Origin: Paradesertivirga superstes
GTDB taxonomy: Bacteria; Bacteroidota; Bacteroidia; Sphingobacteriales; Sphingobacteriaceae
Assembly (NCBI RefSeq): GCF_037622515.1
Contig: NZ_JBBJCN010000002.1
Span: 1-64,000, forward strand
Direction: 5' to 3'
Length of the DNA: 64,000 nucleotides
Positions 8,272-16,812 of this stretch are shown here, piece by piece (positions within the stretch are counted from its first letter, which is position 1; each line of letters starts with the position of its first letter). The notes under the pieces were generated by a model, which worked only from the letters and a program-made list of their open reading frames with translations, ran no database searches and had not been told where the DNA came from. A program made the position numbers and the translations under genes.

Positions 8272-9393
8272 ATGAAAACAATGAATTTTTCCACTGCTTT
8301 AATTTTTGCAGGGAGTATCTTTTTAAGCTCACTTGTTTCGGCACAAGAGACTCAAAAATCAAATTATCTTGATTTGAGCTGGAAACAAGTCGCGGCGAAA
8401 ATGCCCGATTCATGGTATGGATCTAACGAAGCGAAATTAGTTGCCGAAAACGTATTGATCTATCAGAAAGACATTGGTGGCTGGACCAAAAACCTGCCAC
8501 TCCATCACCCGCTAACTTCAGCTCAAAAGGCACAGATTATAAAAGACAAATCGGAGATCGGTGCAACATTTGATAACGGCGCTACCCTTACTGAAATGAT
8601 CTTTCTCAGTAAAGTGTATACAGTTAATCAAGACCCGCGTTACTATAAAGCTTTTGAAAAAGGATTCAATTATATTCTTGAGGCGCAATATGATAACGGG
8701 GGATGGCCTCAATTCTATCCTTTTCGAAAAGGGAATTCCGTCGCATATGCAACACATATTACTTACAATGACGATGCTATAGTAAATGTGCTCAGATTCC
8801 TTAAAGATATCACAGAAGAAAAATCTTCTTTTGCAGCCATGCCTGTGAGTAAGGAATTGAAGCAGAAAGCCAAAGCTTCTTTTGATAAAGGAATCGACTG
8901 TATTCTAAAAACACAGATAAAGATAGACGGCAAACCAACTGTATGGTGTGCCCAGCATGATGAATTCACTTTTGCCCCCGCTAATGCACGGGCTTACGAA
9001 CTAGCGTCATTCAGCGGTTCGGAATCTGTTGGTATTACAATGCTATTGATGGATATTAATAGTCCCTCTAAAGAGATTGTGAACGCTGTAAAAGGTTCAG
9101 TTAAATGGTTTGAAACTAATAAAATAGAAGGTATAAAGCTGGATTCTGAAACCGATCAGAACGGAAAGAAAAACCGGATAGTTGTTGAAGATAAAAGTGC
9201 CCCCGCTATTTGGGCGCGATTTTACGATTTAGAAACAGGTAAACCGTATTTCAGTGATCGTGATGGGGTTAAGAAAAACACCCTTGCCGAAATAGGCCAT
9301 GAGCGCCGAAATGGATATAGCTGGTATACTAATTCCCCTGAAAAATTAATAAAAACCTTCCCCCAATGGGCAAAAAAATGGGGAGTTAATTAA
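8272..9393 (+). CDS. Pectate lyase, PL10 / PelA family
   Basis: A 373-residue secreted protein when started at the ATG at 8272. That start gives a good signal peptide (MKTMNFSTALIFAGSIFLSS then LVSAQ), whereas an in-frame ATG at 8197 would add 25 residues ahead of it. The mature protein matches the PL10/Pel-15 family: KDIGGWTKNLP, TFDNGATLTEM, YDNGGWPQFYPFR, THITYNDDAIVNVLRFL, VWCAQHDEFTFAPANARAYE and GYSWYTN. These enzymes cleave de-esterified homogalacturonan by beta-elimination, here presumably in the periplasm or outside. It stands alone, but its upstream region shares a motif with the following sugar operon, which links it to pectin-sugar use. Confidence 0.88.
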   Translation: MKTMNFSTALIFAGSIFLSSLVSAQETQKSNYLDLSWKQVAAKMPDSWYGSNEAKLVAENVLIYQKDIGGWTKNLPLHHPLTSAQKAQIIKDKSEIGATFDNGATLTEMIFLSKVYTVNQDPRYYKAFEKGFNYILEAQYDNGGWPQFYPFRKGNSVAYATHITYNDDAIVNVLRFLKDITEEKSSFAAMPVSKELKQKAKASFDKGIDCILKTQIKIDGKPTVWCAQHDEFTFAPANARAYELASFSGSESVGITMLLMDINSPSKEIVNAVKGSVKWFETNKIEGIKLDSETDQNGKKNRIVVEDKSAPAIWARFYDLETGKPYFSDRDGVKKNTLAEIGHERRNGYSWYTNSPEKLIKTFPQWAKKWGVN

Positions 9394-9425
9394 TTTCCGA
9401 AACTTCCTGCTTACATACCTCCATA

Positions 9426-9456
9426 AAGAATCAGTGTCTCATAGATACTGATTCTT
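9426..9456 (+). terminator. Hairpin after pectate lyase, probable terminator
   Basis: AAGAATCAGT (9426-9435) and ACTGATTCTT (9447-9456) form a perfect 10-bp stem around an 11-base loop, 33 bases after the pectate lyase stop. A short T-rich stretch (GTCTTTCC) follows, so an intrinsic terminator is likely but not ideal. Confidence 0.55.
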
Positions 9457-9586
9457 GTCTTTCCGTCTAATCAGGGCTGGGAGACCAAATTAATGCTTCT
9501 TTCTAAACCCCTTCCGCCTTTAAGGTAAACCAATATCGCACCTCCGAATTAATTGTTTCCATTTTTGTTTATTTTCTTTTATTTGT

Positions 9587-9614
9587 TTTATATTTGAAAA
9601 AGAAAGTAATCGAA
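9587..9614 (+). promoter_or_regulatory. Promoter/operator-like motif of the DeoR operon, copy B
   Basis: Contains TATATTTG (9589-9596), an exact -7 box, preceded by a TTG at 9565-9567 (21-base spacer, against about 19 usual). It shares 13 identical bases plus a similar GAAA..AATCGAA tail with copy A at 8046-8072. The position 35 bases before the DeoR gene fits an autoregulated promoter. Confidence 0.55.
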
Positions 9615-9648
9615 GGCTTGTAAAAATAACCTGATTTCTCACAATTAT

Positions 9649-10413
9649 ATGCTTCCTAACCAGCGAAAAGATAAAATTATTGGATTATTAAAAGAGGATG
9701 GTTCTGCGAAGGTCATAGATCTTGCGAAATTATTTAAAGTAACAGAAGTTACTATCCGCCAGGATCTGGAAAAACTCGAGAAAGATGGTTTACTCATTCG
9801 CGAGCATGGCGGAGCGTATTTGAAAAATATTGAAGATCAGGTGAGAAGTTTGTCTTTGTCAAATCAGGAGAATCTTGATAAGAAGGAGCAAATTGCTAAT
9901 AAATGCCTGGAGTATATTGAGACGGGAGATACTATAATCCTGGACTCCGGATCGACCACTACTGAAATAGCAAAGAAGCTTAAAGGATTTAAAAATCTCA
10001 CGGTGATTACCAATGCATTGAATATTGCTATGATGTTAGGAACAGAACCGGGAATTGAAGTTGTTGTAACCGGTGGTGAATTTAAACCGCCTACCTTATC
10101 ACTTACAGGTCAGAAGGCAGCTGATTTTTTCCATGGCATTTTCGCCCAAAAACTCTTTCTGGCTACGGCCGGACTGTCTTTAAAAGCTGGATTAACCTAT
10201 CCCAGCATTAGTGATATTGTAGTTAAAAAAGCGATGATTAATGCAGCAGAAACAATTTTTCTTGTAGCTGATTCAACAAAAATAGGGAAGAGCTCCTTTG
10301 CGAGTCTGGGAGCTTTGTCACTTATAAACTATGTAATTACTGACAGTGCTATAAGCGAGCGGGATAAGCGGGTTTTTCAGGACAATGAAATTGAAATAAT
10401 ACTAGCAAAATAG
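9649..10413 (+). CDS. DeoR/GlpR-family transcriptional regulator
   Basis: A 254-residue regulator. Residues ~5-57 are the DeoR winged helix-turn-helix (KVIDLAKLFKVTEVTIRQDL then EKLEKDGLLIREHGGAYL). Residues ~75-235 are the sugar-phosphate-sensing DeoRC domain (GDTIILDSGSTTTEIAKKL, VTGGEFKPPTLSLTG, LVADSTKIGKSSFA). It is the first gene of an eight-gene sugar operon, 7 bases before the isomerase, and is probably a repressor relieved by a phosphorylated intermediate. The motifs at 8046 and 9587 are candidate binding sites. Family identity is firm. The effector is inferred only. Confidence 0.92.
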   Translation: MLPNQRKDKIIGLLKEDGSAKVIDLAKLFKVTEVTIRQDLEKLEKDGLLIREHGGAYLKNIEDQVRSLSLSNQENLDKKEQIANKCLEYIETGDTIILDSGSTTTEIAKKLKGFKNLTVITNALNIAMMLGTEPGIEVVVTGGEFKPPTLSLTGQKAADFFHGIFAQKLFLATAGLSLKAGLTYPSISDIVVKKAMINAAETIFLVADSTKIGKSSFASLGALSLINYVITDSAISERDKRVFQDNEIEIILAK

Positions 10414-10420
10414 AAATTAA

Positions 10421-11839
10421 ATGAAAGAAAAAGGTTGTATAGGTATTGTTATAGGTAACAGAGATTTTTTTCCTGATAAATTGGTATCAGAGGCTCGTGC
10501 AGACATTATAGAGCAATTTGAAAAGCTTAATCTCGATTATAAAATACTCGACGAATTTGAAACTAAACTGGGCGGTGTTGAGAGCTATAGTGATGCTCAG
10601 AGATGCGCAGCTCTCTTCAGAAAGCATCAGGATGAAATTACGGGTATTCTTGTAATATTGCCAAATTTTGGAGATGAACGTGGCGTGGCCGAAACTCTGA
10701 AACTTGCAGGTTTAAATGTACCGGTTTTGATTCAGGCCTATCCCGATGAATTAACTAAACTGGATGTTGCCAGAAGGAGGGACTCCTGGTGCGGGAAAAT
10801 TTCTGTATGTAATAACCTTTATCAGTATGGTATAAAATATACCCTAACTGAAAAGCATGTTATTAATCCTAAAGACCCTGATTTTGCACAAGAGATATTG
10901 GATTTCATAGCTGTTTGCCGTGTTGTACGAGGTCTGCGTAAGGTTAGAATCGGTGCAGTGGGAGCAAGGCCGGGGGGATTTAACACTGTTCGGTATAGCG
11001 AAAAGATTCTTCAGCGGAACGGAATTTCTGTTACCACGGTAGATCTTTCTGAGATTCTGGGTAATGCGAATAAGCTGACAAAGGATCATGCTGAAGTTAA
11101 AGCTCATCTGGATAAAATACTGGCTTATGCACCGGTTGGTAAAACCCCTGATGAAGCACTCATTCAGATTGCAAAACTGGACGTTGTACTTAACAAGTTT
11201 ATGCAGGACAATTATTTAGATGCTACAGCAATTCAGTGCTGGACCTCGCTTCAGAAAAACTACGGCTGCAACGTGTGCACCAGCATGAGTATGATGAGTG
11301 AAAACATGCTTCCCAGCGCTTGTGAAGTAGACGTTACCGGTACCTTAACCATGTACGCTATGCAGCTTGCATCCGGATCCCCAAGTGCCTTGGTTGACTG
11401 GAATAATAACTATGCCGACGATGATAACAAATGCGTGTTATTTCATTGCGGAAACTGGGCAAAATCATTTTTGCCGGATATCCAAATCAGTAATGCACCT
11501 ATTTTGGGTACAACAGTTGGTGTTGAAAATACCTATGGCGCTTTAGATGGCCGGACACCTGCGTCCCCTTTAACTTATGGCCGAATAAGTACTGATGATC
11601 CTAAAGGAATAATTAAAGCCTATTTAGGAGAAGGTATGCTTACCGATGATCCTCTAAATACTTTTGGAAATCGTGCGGTTGCCGAAATTCCAAATTTACA
11701 GGGCTTAATGCAATATGTCTGCCGTAATGGATTTGAGCATCATGTTGTTATGAATGCGTCTAAAACAGCAGGTATACTACAGGAAGCCCTTGGAAACTAT
11801 ATGGGCTGGGAAGTCTATAATCATTTCCCGGAAAATTAA
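10421..11839 (+). CDS. L-fucose isomerase-like sugar isomerase, candidate D-apiose isomerase
   Basis: A 472-residue member of the FucI/AraA-like aldose-ketose isomerase superfamily, with an N-terminal Rossmann-like part (IGIVIGNRDFFPDKLVSEA, GILVILPNFGDERGVAETL) and a C-terminal metal-binding part with conserved acidic and His residues (SACEVDVTGTLTMYAM, VLFHCGNWAKSF). It is shorter than E. coli FucI (about 590). It converts an aldose to a ketose in the cytoplasm. The operon carries no aldolase, unlike L-fucose or D-arabinose pathways, but has a transketolase pair and a GlpK-like kinase. That pattern corresponds to the known D-apiose to apulose to apulose-4-phosphate route. The substrate is inferred from context. 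Confidence 0.8.
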   Translation: MKEKGCIGIVIGNRDFFPDKLVSEARADIIEQFEKLNLDYKILDEFETKLGGVESYSDAQRCAALFRKHQDEITGILVILPNFGDERGVAETLKLAGLNVPVLIQAYPDELTKLDVARRRDSWCGKISVCNNLYQYGIKYTLTEKHVINPKDPDFAQEILDFIAVCRVVRGLRKVRIGAVGARPGGFNTVRYSEKILQRNGISVTTVDLSEILGNANKLTKDHAEVKAHLDKILAYAPVGKTPDEALIQIAKLDVVLNKFMQDNYLDATAIQCWTSLQKNYGCNVCTSMSMMSENMLPSACEVDVTGTLTMYAMQLASGSPSALVDWNNNYADDDNKCVLFHCGNWAKSFLPDIQISNAPILGTTVGVENTYGALDGRTPASPLTYGRISTDDPKGIIKAYLGEGMLTDDPLNTFGNRAVAEIPNLQGLMQYVCRNGFEHHVVMNASKTAGILQEALGNYMGWEVYNHFPEN

Positions 11840-11840
11840 A

Positions 11841-12674
11841 ATGAGCGTGATGACTGAAACAGAATTAACAGTTAAATCAAATGTATATCGCCAGCGGATA
11901 TTAAAATATATTGTTGGAGCAAATGCCGGTCATACAGGAGGAAGTTTATCCTGTGTTGATATTCTTAATGTTTTATACAATTATACGTTAAAGGTAAGTC
12001 CTGAGAATTTTACTTCTCCTGATCGTGACCGGTATATTCAAAGTAAGGGGCATTGTGTGGAAGCGTTGTATGTAGTTCTTGCAGACAAAGGTTTCTTTCC
12101 CGAAGAGGACTTAAATACTCTTTGCAAATACAAATCGCATTATATCGGTCATCCCACCAGGAAAGTAAAAGGTGTGGAGCAAAACACCGGTGCATTAGGG
12201 CATGGTTTGTCTCTTAGTGTGGGTAATGCAATTGCAGCAAAATTGGACGAAAAGGATTTCCGGGTTTTTACACTACTAGGCGACGGAGAATTACCTGAAG
12301 GGTCTAATTGGGAGGCTGCTTTAACAGCGGCTCATTACAAGCTGGATAACTTATGTGCCATAATCGATAAAAATGACCTTCAAATTTCCGGAAGAACTGC
12401 AGATGTGTGCAATACCGATCCGGTGGACAAAAAGTTCGAAAGTTTCGGTTGGGCAGTTAAGCATGTAGACGGACACGATTTAAAAGCATTGAAGGAAGCA
12501 TTTGACAGCCTGCCATTTTCTGAAGGACAACCAAGCCTCATCATTGCTCATACAGTTAAAGGTAAGGGTGTGAGTTTTATGGAAAATCAGATTAGCTGGC
12601 ATCATGGCGTTCCAAACCCGCAACAGTACAATGATGCAATTAAAGAATTAACTGAAGCAATAGAATTAGTTTAA
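11841..12674 (+). CDS. Transketolase, N-terminal (ThDP-binding) subunit; candidate apulose-4-phosphate transketolase subunit
   Basis: A 277-residue protein when started at the ATG at 11841, one base after the isomerase stop; an ATG at 11850 is also possible. It carries the N-terminal half of transketolase: AGHTGGSLSCVDIL, HCVEALYVVLADKGFF and the thiamine-diphosphate motif GDGELPEGSNWEA ... NLCAIIDKNDLQ. The C-terminal half is encoded separately 18 bases downstream, as in split transketolases. Housekeeping transketolases are usually single chains, and a split pair inside a sugar operon suggests a dedicated substrate. Cytoplasmic. Confidence 0.88.
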   Translation: MSVMTETELTVKSNVYRQRILKYIVGANAGHTGGSLSCVDILNVLYNYTLKVSPENFTSPDRDRYIQSKGHCVEALYVVLADKGFFPEEDLNTLCKYKSHYIGHPTRKVKGVEQNTGALGHGLSLSVGNAIAAKLDEKDFRVFTLLGDGELPEGSNWEAALTAAHYKLDNLCAIIDKNDLQISGRTADVCNTDPVDKKFESFGWAVKHVDGHDLKALKEAFDSLPFSEGQPSLIIAHTVKGKGVSFMENQISWHHGVPNPQQYNDAIKELTEAIELV

Positions 12675-12692
12675 GAAAGAGAAGAGATATAT

Positions 12693-13673
12693 ATGGGAAG
12701 TCAGCTTATTGATAATCAAACAAGCAACGCAAAACCTAACCTTGAAGTGTTCTCCCTGGCTTTGGAAAATTTAGCCGGCGATGACAGAGATATAATTGTA
12801 GTAACAAGCGATTCACGCGGGTCAGGAAAACTGGTGGCGTTTGGGAAAAAGTTCCCGAAACAGATAGTTGAAATTGGTATTGCCGAGCAAAATCTGGTTG
12901 GAGTTGCTGCCGGACTCGCATCTGCCGGAAAGAAAGTTTTTGCGGTGTCGCCGGCCTGCTTCCTTACCGCAAGAGCCTTGGAACAAATAAAAAATGATGT
13001 CGCGTATACTGATAATCCTGTAAAGTTAATTGGTATCAGCGCCGGTGTAAGCTACGGGGCTTTAGGGTCTACCCACCATAGTCTTCATGATTTTGCGGTA
13101 TTAAGGGCAATTAACAATATCATTATTGCCGCACCTGCAGACAGTTACGAAACGGAACAAGCCATTATCCAGGCGAGTAAATTAAATACTCCGGTGTATC
13201 TTCGTTTTGGAAAAAAACCAATGCTTCCTTTAAGGGAAGACAATTCAGATTCATTCAGTTTTGGAAAAGGACGTGTGATTAAACAGGGAAAAGATCTAAC
13301 GTTTATAGCAACCGGGGAAACAGTTTATCCGGCACTCCAGGCCGCAGAAAAACTGAAATCACAGTACGGGATTGAAGCAACTGTTGTAAGTATGCATACC
13401 ATCAAGCCTTTAGACCATACTCTGATTAAATCTCTTGCCGAAAGCACCAATGCCATAATCACGGTTGAAGAACATAGTGTAAATGGTGGCCTGGGTGAAG
13501 CATGTGCATCCTTCCTTCTTGAAAACAGATATAATAAACCATTTAAAATTGTTGGTATTCCCGATGAATACACCGTAACCGGATCTCAGACCGAAATTTT
13601 TAACCATTACGGGATTTCTGAAGAGGGCCTTACCAACACAGCATTAAATGTTTTAGATAAAATTAACGCATAA
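12693..13673 (+). CDS. Transketolase, C-terminal subunit
   Basis: A 326-residue partner of the preceding subunit, containing the pyrimidine-binding domain (about 15-170: IVVTSDSRGSGKLVAFG, EIGIAEQNLVGVAAGLASAG, where Glu in IAEQN activates ThDP) and the C-terminal regulatory domain (about 190-320: GKDLTFIATGETVYPAL, TVEEHSVNGGLGEA). With the first subunit it would transfer a two-carbon unit from a ketose phosphate to an aldose phosphate. In the apiose pathway the pair converts apulose-4-phosphate plus glyceraldehyde-3-phosphate to xylulose-5-phosphate and dihydroxyacetone phosphate. That specificity is inferred from the operon. Confidence 0.88.
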   Translation: MGSQLIDNQTSNAKPNLEVFSLALENLAGDDRDIIVVTSDSRGSGKLVAFGKKFPKQIVEIGIAEQNLVGVAAGLASAGKKVFAVSPACFLTARALEQIKNDVAYTDNPVKLIGISAGVSYGALGSTHHSLHDFAVLRAINNIIIAAPADSYETEQAIIQASKLNTPVYLRFGKKPMLPLREDNSDSFSFGKGRVIKQGKDLTFIATGETVYPALQAAEKLKSQYGIEATVVSMHTIKPLDHTLIKSLAESTNAIITVEEHSVNGGLGEACASFLLENRYNKPFKIVGIPDEYTVTGSQTEIFNHYGISEEGLTNTALNVLDKINA

Positions 13674-13724
13674 AATGAATTACATTAAATAAAAATATAC
13701 TAACCTTTTGTAAAACCCAATTTC

Positions 13725-14663
13725 ATGAAACGATTAACTCTGGCTGTACTTCTCCTTGCAATACTGGCAAGTTGCAGCAATTCCGATAAATCAGCGCAGC
13801 CTAAAAAAATTGCCATAGTAGTTTCTACTTTGAACAACCCTTGGTTTGTTTTCCTTGCCGAAACCGCAGCTAAAAAAGCTAAAGAACTGGGCTATGAATC
13901 GAAAATTTTTGATTCCCAAAATAATACAGCTTTAGAAAGCGATCATTTTGAAAATGCAATAGCCTCAGGCTATAATGCAATTTTATTTAATCCAACAGAT
14001 GCCGCGGGTTCGGTAACCAATGTTGTGAAGGCCAAAGATGCCGGAATTCCGGTTTTTTGCATGGACCGGGAGATCAACTCTAAAGATGCTGCTACCTCAC
14101 AGATCCTTTCCGACAGCTATTCAGCATGTATCAAGTTGGGGAAATTATTTGTGGAGCAATTAAATAAAAAAGGCACCTATGTTGAACTGCTTGGAATTGT
14201 TTCCGACAATAATACATGGAATCGTTCAAAAGGATTCCATAGTGTAGTCGACAATTATCCCGGCATTAAAATGGTTGCACAGCAAAGTGCTGATTTCGAC
14301 CGGAACAAGGCGATGGAAGTAATGGAATCAATACTTCAGGCGCATCCTGATATAGATGGTATTTTTTGCGGGAACGACGCCATGGCCATGGGTGCTTACC
14401 AGGCTCTCGTAGCTGCAGGTAAAGCAGAAAAAGTAAAAGTCTTTGGCTTTGATGGAGCAGAAGATGCGATTAATTCTATCAAGGAAGGGAAATTAACGGC
14501 TACCGCGATGCAGTTCCCAAAAACTATAGCAGAAACTGCTGCCACTTTTGCGCATGAATACTTCAATGGCAAAAAAGACTTTCCTAAAAAATTGCCGATT
14601 ACTGTAGAAGTGGTTACAGCGGATAATATCGAAAAGTATATTGCTTACGGAAAAAAAGAATAG
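13725..14663 (+). CDS. Sugar ABC transporter substrate-binding lipoprotein (RbsB-like)
   Basis: A 312-residue periplasmic binding protein of the ribose/xylose type (two-lobed type I fold). The N-terminus is a lipoprotein signal with lipobox LAILASC and Cys17 as the lipidated residue, so it is probably anchored in a membrane. Family motifs include IAIVVSTLNNPWFVFLAE, ILFNPTDAAGSVTNVV, GIPVFCMDREI and DGIFCGNDAMAMGAYQAL. Its ligand should be the pentose or other sugar consumed by the operon. The gene leads the transport part: DUF2291, ATPase and permease follow with almost no spacing. Confidence 0.92.
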   Translation: MKRLTLAVLLLAILASCSNSDKSAQPKKIAIVVSTLNNPWFVFLAETAAKKAKELGYESKIFDSQNNTALESDHFENAIASGYNAILFNPTDAAGSVTNVVKAKDAGIPVFCMDREINSKDAATSQILSDSYSACIKLGKLFVEQLNKKGTYVELLGIVSDNNTWNRSKGFHSVVDNYPGIKMVAQQSADFDRNKAMEVMESILQAHPDIDGIFCGNDAMAMGAYQALVAAGKAEKVKVFGFDGAEDAINSIKEGKLTATAMQFPKTIAETAATFAHEYFNGKKDFPKKLPITVEVVTADNIEKYIAYGKKE

Positions 14664-14665
14664 GC

Positions 14666-15289
14666 ATGTTAAAGAAATCAATCGGTTATGCCCTGGGTTT
14701 AATCCTTGTTGGCTTAGTTGCTTATAACTCTGTTTATATAAAAAAAGAAAGTGATTTTAACGCGGGAGAGAAAAAAGCCTTTGATGCCAAAGCTTATGCC
14801 AGAGAATATCTTTTCCAAAAGGTTCCGAAATCTGTAAATAAGGCTGTAGACATCACAAAGTTCCTGTCAGATTTCAAATCTGATCCTAAACAGGTTTATA
14901 AGTATTCTCAGGGGAAAAGCGCTGATAATGTTAGTTACTTCCTGGTAAAGGGCAGGGGTGATGTTACTAAAACTGACGAGAGTAATGTGTTTATTAACGC
15001 AGGGACTGAGAATGCGGAAGTAAAATTAGCCACAGAATATATTTTCGGGAATGCAGCCCGCGATGGTTCGGGATTAATTTCTATCAATGACTTTGATAAT
15101 ACCATGGACCTTAATGATCTGTCTGAAGAAATTAATAAGCTGATAAAAACCGAAATCTTACCGCCATTTAAATCGAAAGTTAAAAAGGGGGACAAAATTG
15201 AATTTTTAGGAGTAATTGAGTTAGACGAAGCTATGCCTAAGCCCGAAAATTTTGAAATCATCCCGTTAAAACTGAGTATATCAAACTAA
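14666..15289 (+). CDS. DUF2291 family protein of a sugar ABC operon
   Basis: A 207-residue protein with an N-terminal hydrophobic helix (IGYALGLILVGLVAYNSVY) that is either a signal anchor or an uncleaved signal, followed by a mostly beta, periplasmic-looking domain (residues ~30-207). It resembles DUF2291 proteins, which repeatedly occur inside ribose-type ABC transporter operons. The start is 2 bases after the binding-protein stop. An accessory role in uptake is plausible, but no biochemical function is known. Confidence 0.75.
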   Translation: MLKKSIGYALGLILVGLVAYNSVYIKKESDFNAGEKKAFDAKAYAREYLFQKVPKSVNKAVDITKFLSDFKSDPKQVYKYSQGKSADNVSYFLVKGRGDVTKTDESNVFINAGTENAEVKLATEYIFGNAARDGSGLISINDFDNTMDLNDLSEEINKLIKTEILPPFKSKVKKGDKIEFLGVIELDEAMPKPENFEIIPLKLSISN

Positions 15290-15295
15290 TTTATT

Positions 15296-16801
15296 TTGTT
15301 AGTAGCAGAAAAAATAGGAAAAAAATTCCCGGGAGTAATTGCTCTTGATGAGGTATCGATGGAATTGCCTTCCGGAAAGGTAACCGCTATTATTGGTGAG
15401 AATGGTGCCGGTAAATCTACTTTAATGAAAATTCTTTCCGGAGTTTACCCCGAGTATGATGGAAGAATTATTTTCAAGGGAAAAGAAGTCCGTTTCGCTA
15501 ATCCGAAAGAAGCTCAGGATCAGGGCATAGCTATTATCCATCAGGAATTAAACCTGATCCCAGATTTGAGTATCACCGAAAATGTGTTTTTGGGCAGGGA
15601 AATTTCTACAGGTTTAGGTATGCTCGACAAAAAGGCGATGCGACTGAAAACTCAGGAGCTTCTCGCCAGGCTGGAACTTCATGTTAGTCCTGAAACACTT
15701 ATCAGAGATCTTAAAGTAGGGCAACAGCAAGTCGTGGAAATTGCAAAAGCATTATTATTAGACTCAGAGGTGATTTTCATGGATGAACCCACGTCTGCAA
15801 TCAGCGACCATGAAGTAGAGATCCTGTTTACAATAATTGAGAATTTAAGGAGCGAGAATAAGGCCATTGTGTATATCTCTCACAAATTGGATGAATTATT
15901 CAGGATAGCCGACAAGTATATTGTTCTGCGTGACGGGAGAGTAACAGAAACAGGTGAAATGAATTCTGTGGATCATGATGCAATCATAAAGAAAATGGTG
16001 GGTCGTGATATTAAGTCATTAGATAAGGGGCAGCGGATCCCTGGTACCAAAGAAATTTTAAGAGTCGACAACTTAACACTTTGCAGGAAAGATGATTCAG
16101 AAAAACTTCTGCTAAAGGGCATTTCATTTCATTTAAAGGCCGGAGAAATACTTGGCGTTTTCGGATTAATGGGCGCCGGACGGACCGAGCTTCTGGAAAC
16201 TATATTAGGATTGCATCCCTTACTTTGTACCGGTTCAATAGCTGTAGATAATCAAATTATTAAGTTGAAGTCTCCGCAGGAAGCGATAGAAGCTGGTATC
16301 GTTTTAGTTCCGGAAGACAGGAAAAAAGATGGATTAGTATTAGGACTGGATGTAAAGACCAATATCAGTTTAAGCATATTAAAAGAAATCAGCACAGCTG
16401 GCTTGCTGAGTAAAAATAAAGAGCTTGAGGTGGCCGAAAAATATAAATCGTCTCTTAATATAAAAACCCCTTCAGTGCATCAGCAGGTAAAAAACTTAAG
16501 CGGCGGTAACCAGCAAAAAGTGGTATTAGCACGTTGCCTGGCTACTAAACCCAAAATATTAATGCTGGACGAACCAACACGCGGAATAGATGCCAATGCC
16601 AAGAACGAAATTTACAAATTAATATTTGAGCTTTCCGAAGCAGGTCTGGGGCTTATTGTGGTTTCATCAGAATTACCTGAGATCCTGGCGGTGTCAGACC
16701 GGATACTGGTCTTATCAGAAGGAAGATTAACACATGAATTTACTTCGAAAGAAGCAAATGAAGATAATATTTTAAAGGCAGCAATCCCTAAAACTATTTA
16801 A
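15296..16801 (+). CDS. Sugar ABC transporter ATP-binding protein (RbsA-like, two ATPase domains)
   Basis: A 501-residue tandem ATPase of the RbsA/MglA type. Domain 1 has Walker A GENGAGKST (34-42) and Walker B VIFMDEPTSAIS. Domain 2 has the usual degenerate Walker A (GLMGAGRTELLE), the signature LSGGNQQKV and Walker B ILMLDEPTRGID. No in-frame ATG exists between the DUF2291 stop and Ser21, and the frame begins with TTG at 15296, which gives the standard N-terminus (LVAEKIGKKFPGVIALDEVS). A TTG start is therefore the best reading. It powers import through the permease that follows 11 bases later. Confidence 0.92.
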   Translation: MLVAEKIGKKFPGVIALDEVSMELPSGKVTAIIGENGAGKSTLMKILSGVYPEYDGRIIFKGKEVRFANPKEAQDQGIAIIHQELNLIPDLSITENVFLGREISTGLGMLDKKAMRLKTQELLARLELHVSPETLIRDLKVGQQQVVEIAKALLLDSEVIFMDEPTSAISDHEVEILFTIIENLRSENKAIVYISHKLDELFRIADKYIVLRDGRVTETGEMNSVDHDAIIKKMVGRDIKSLDKGQRIPGTKEILRVDNLTLCRKDDSEKLLLKGISFHLKAGEILGVFGLMGAGRTELLETILGLHPLLCTGSIAVDNQIIKLKSPQEAIEAGIVLVPEDRKKDGLVLGLDVKTNISLSILKEISTAGLLSKNKELEVAEKYKSSLNIKTPSVHQQVKNLSGGNQQKVVLARCLATKPKILMLDEPTRGIDANAKNEIYKLIFELSEAGLGLIVVSSELPEILAVSDRILVLSEGRLTHEFTSKEANEDNILKAAIPKTI

Positions 16802-16812
16802 TTATATTAAAA

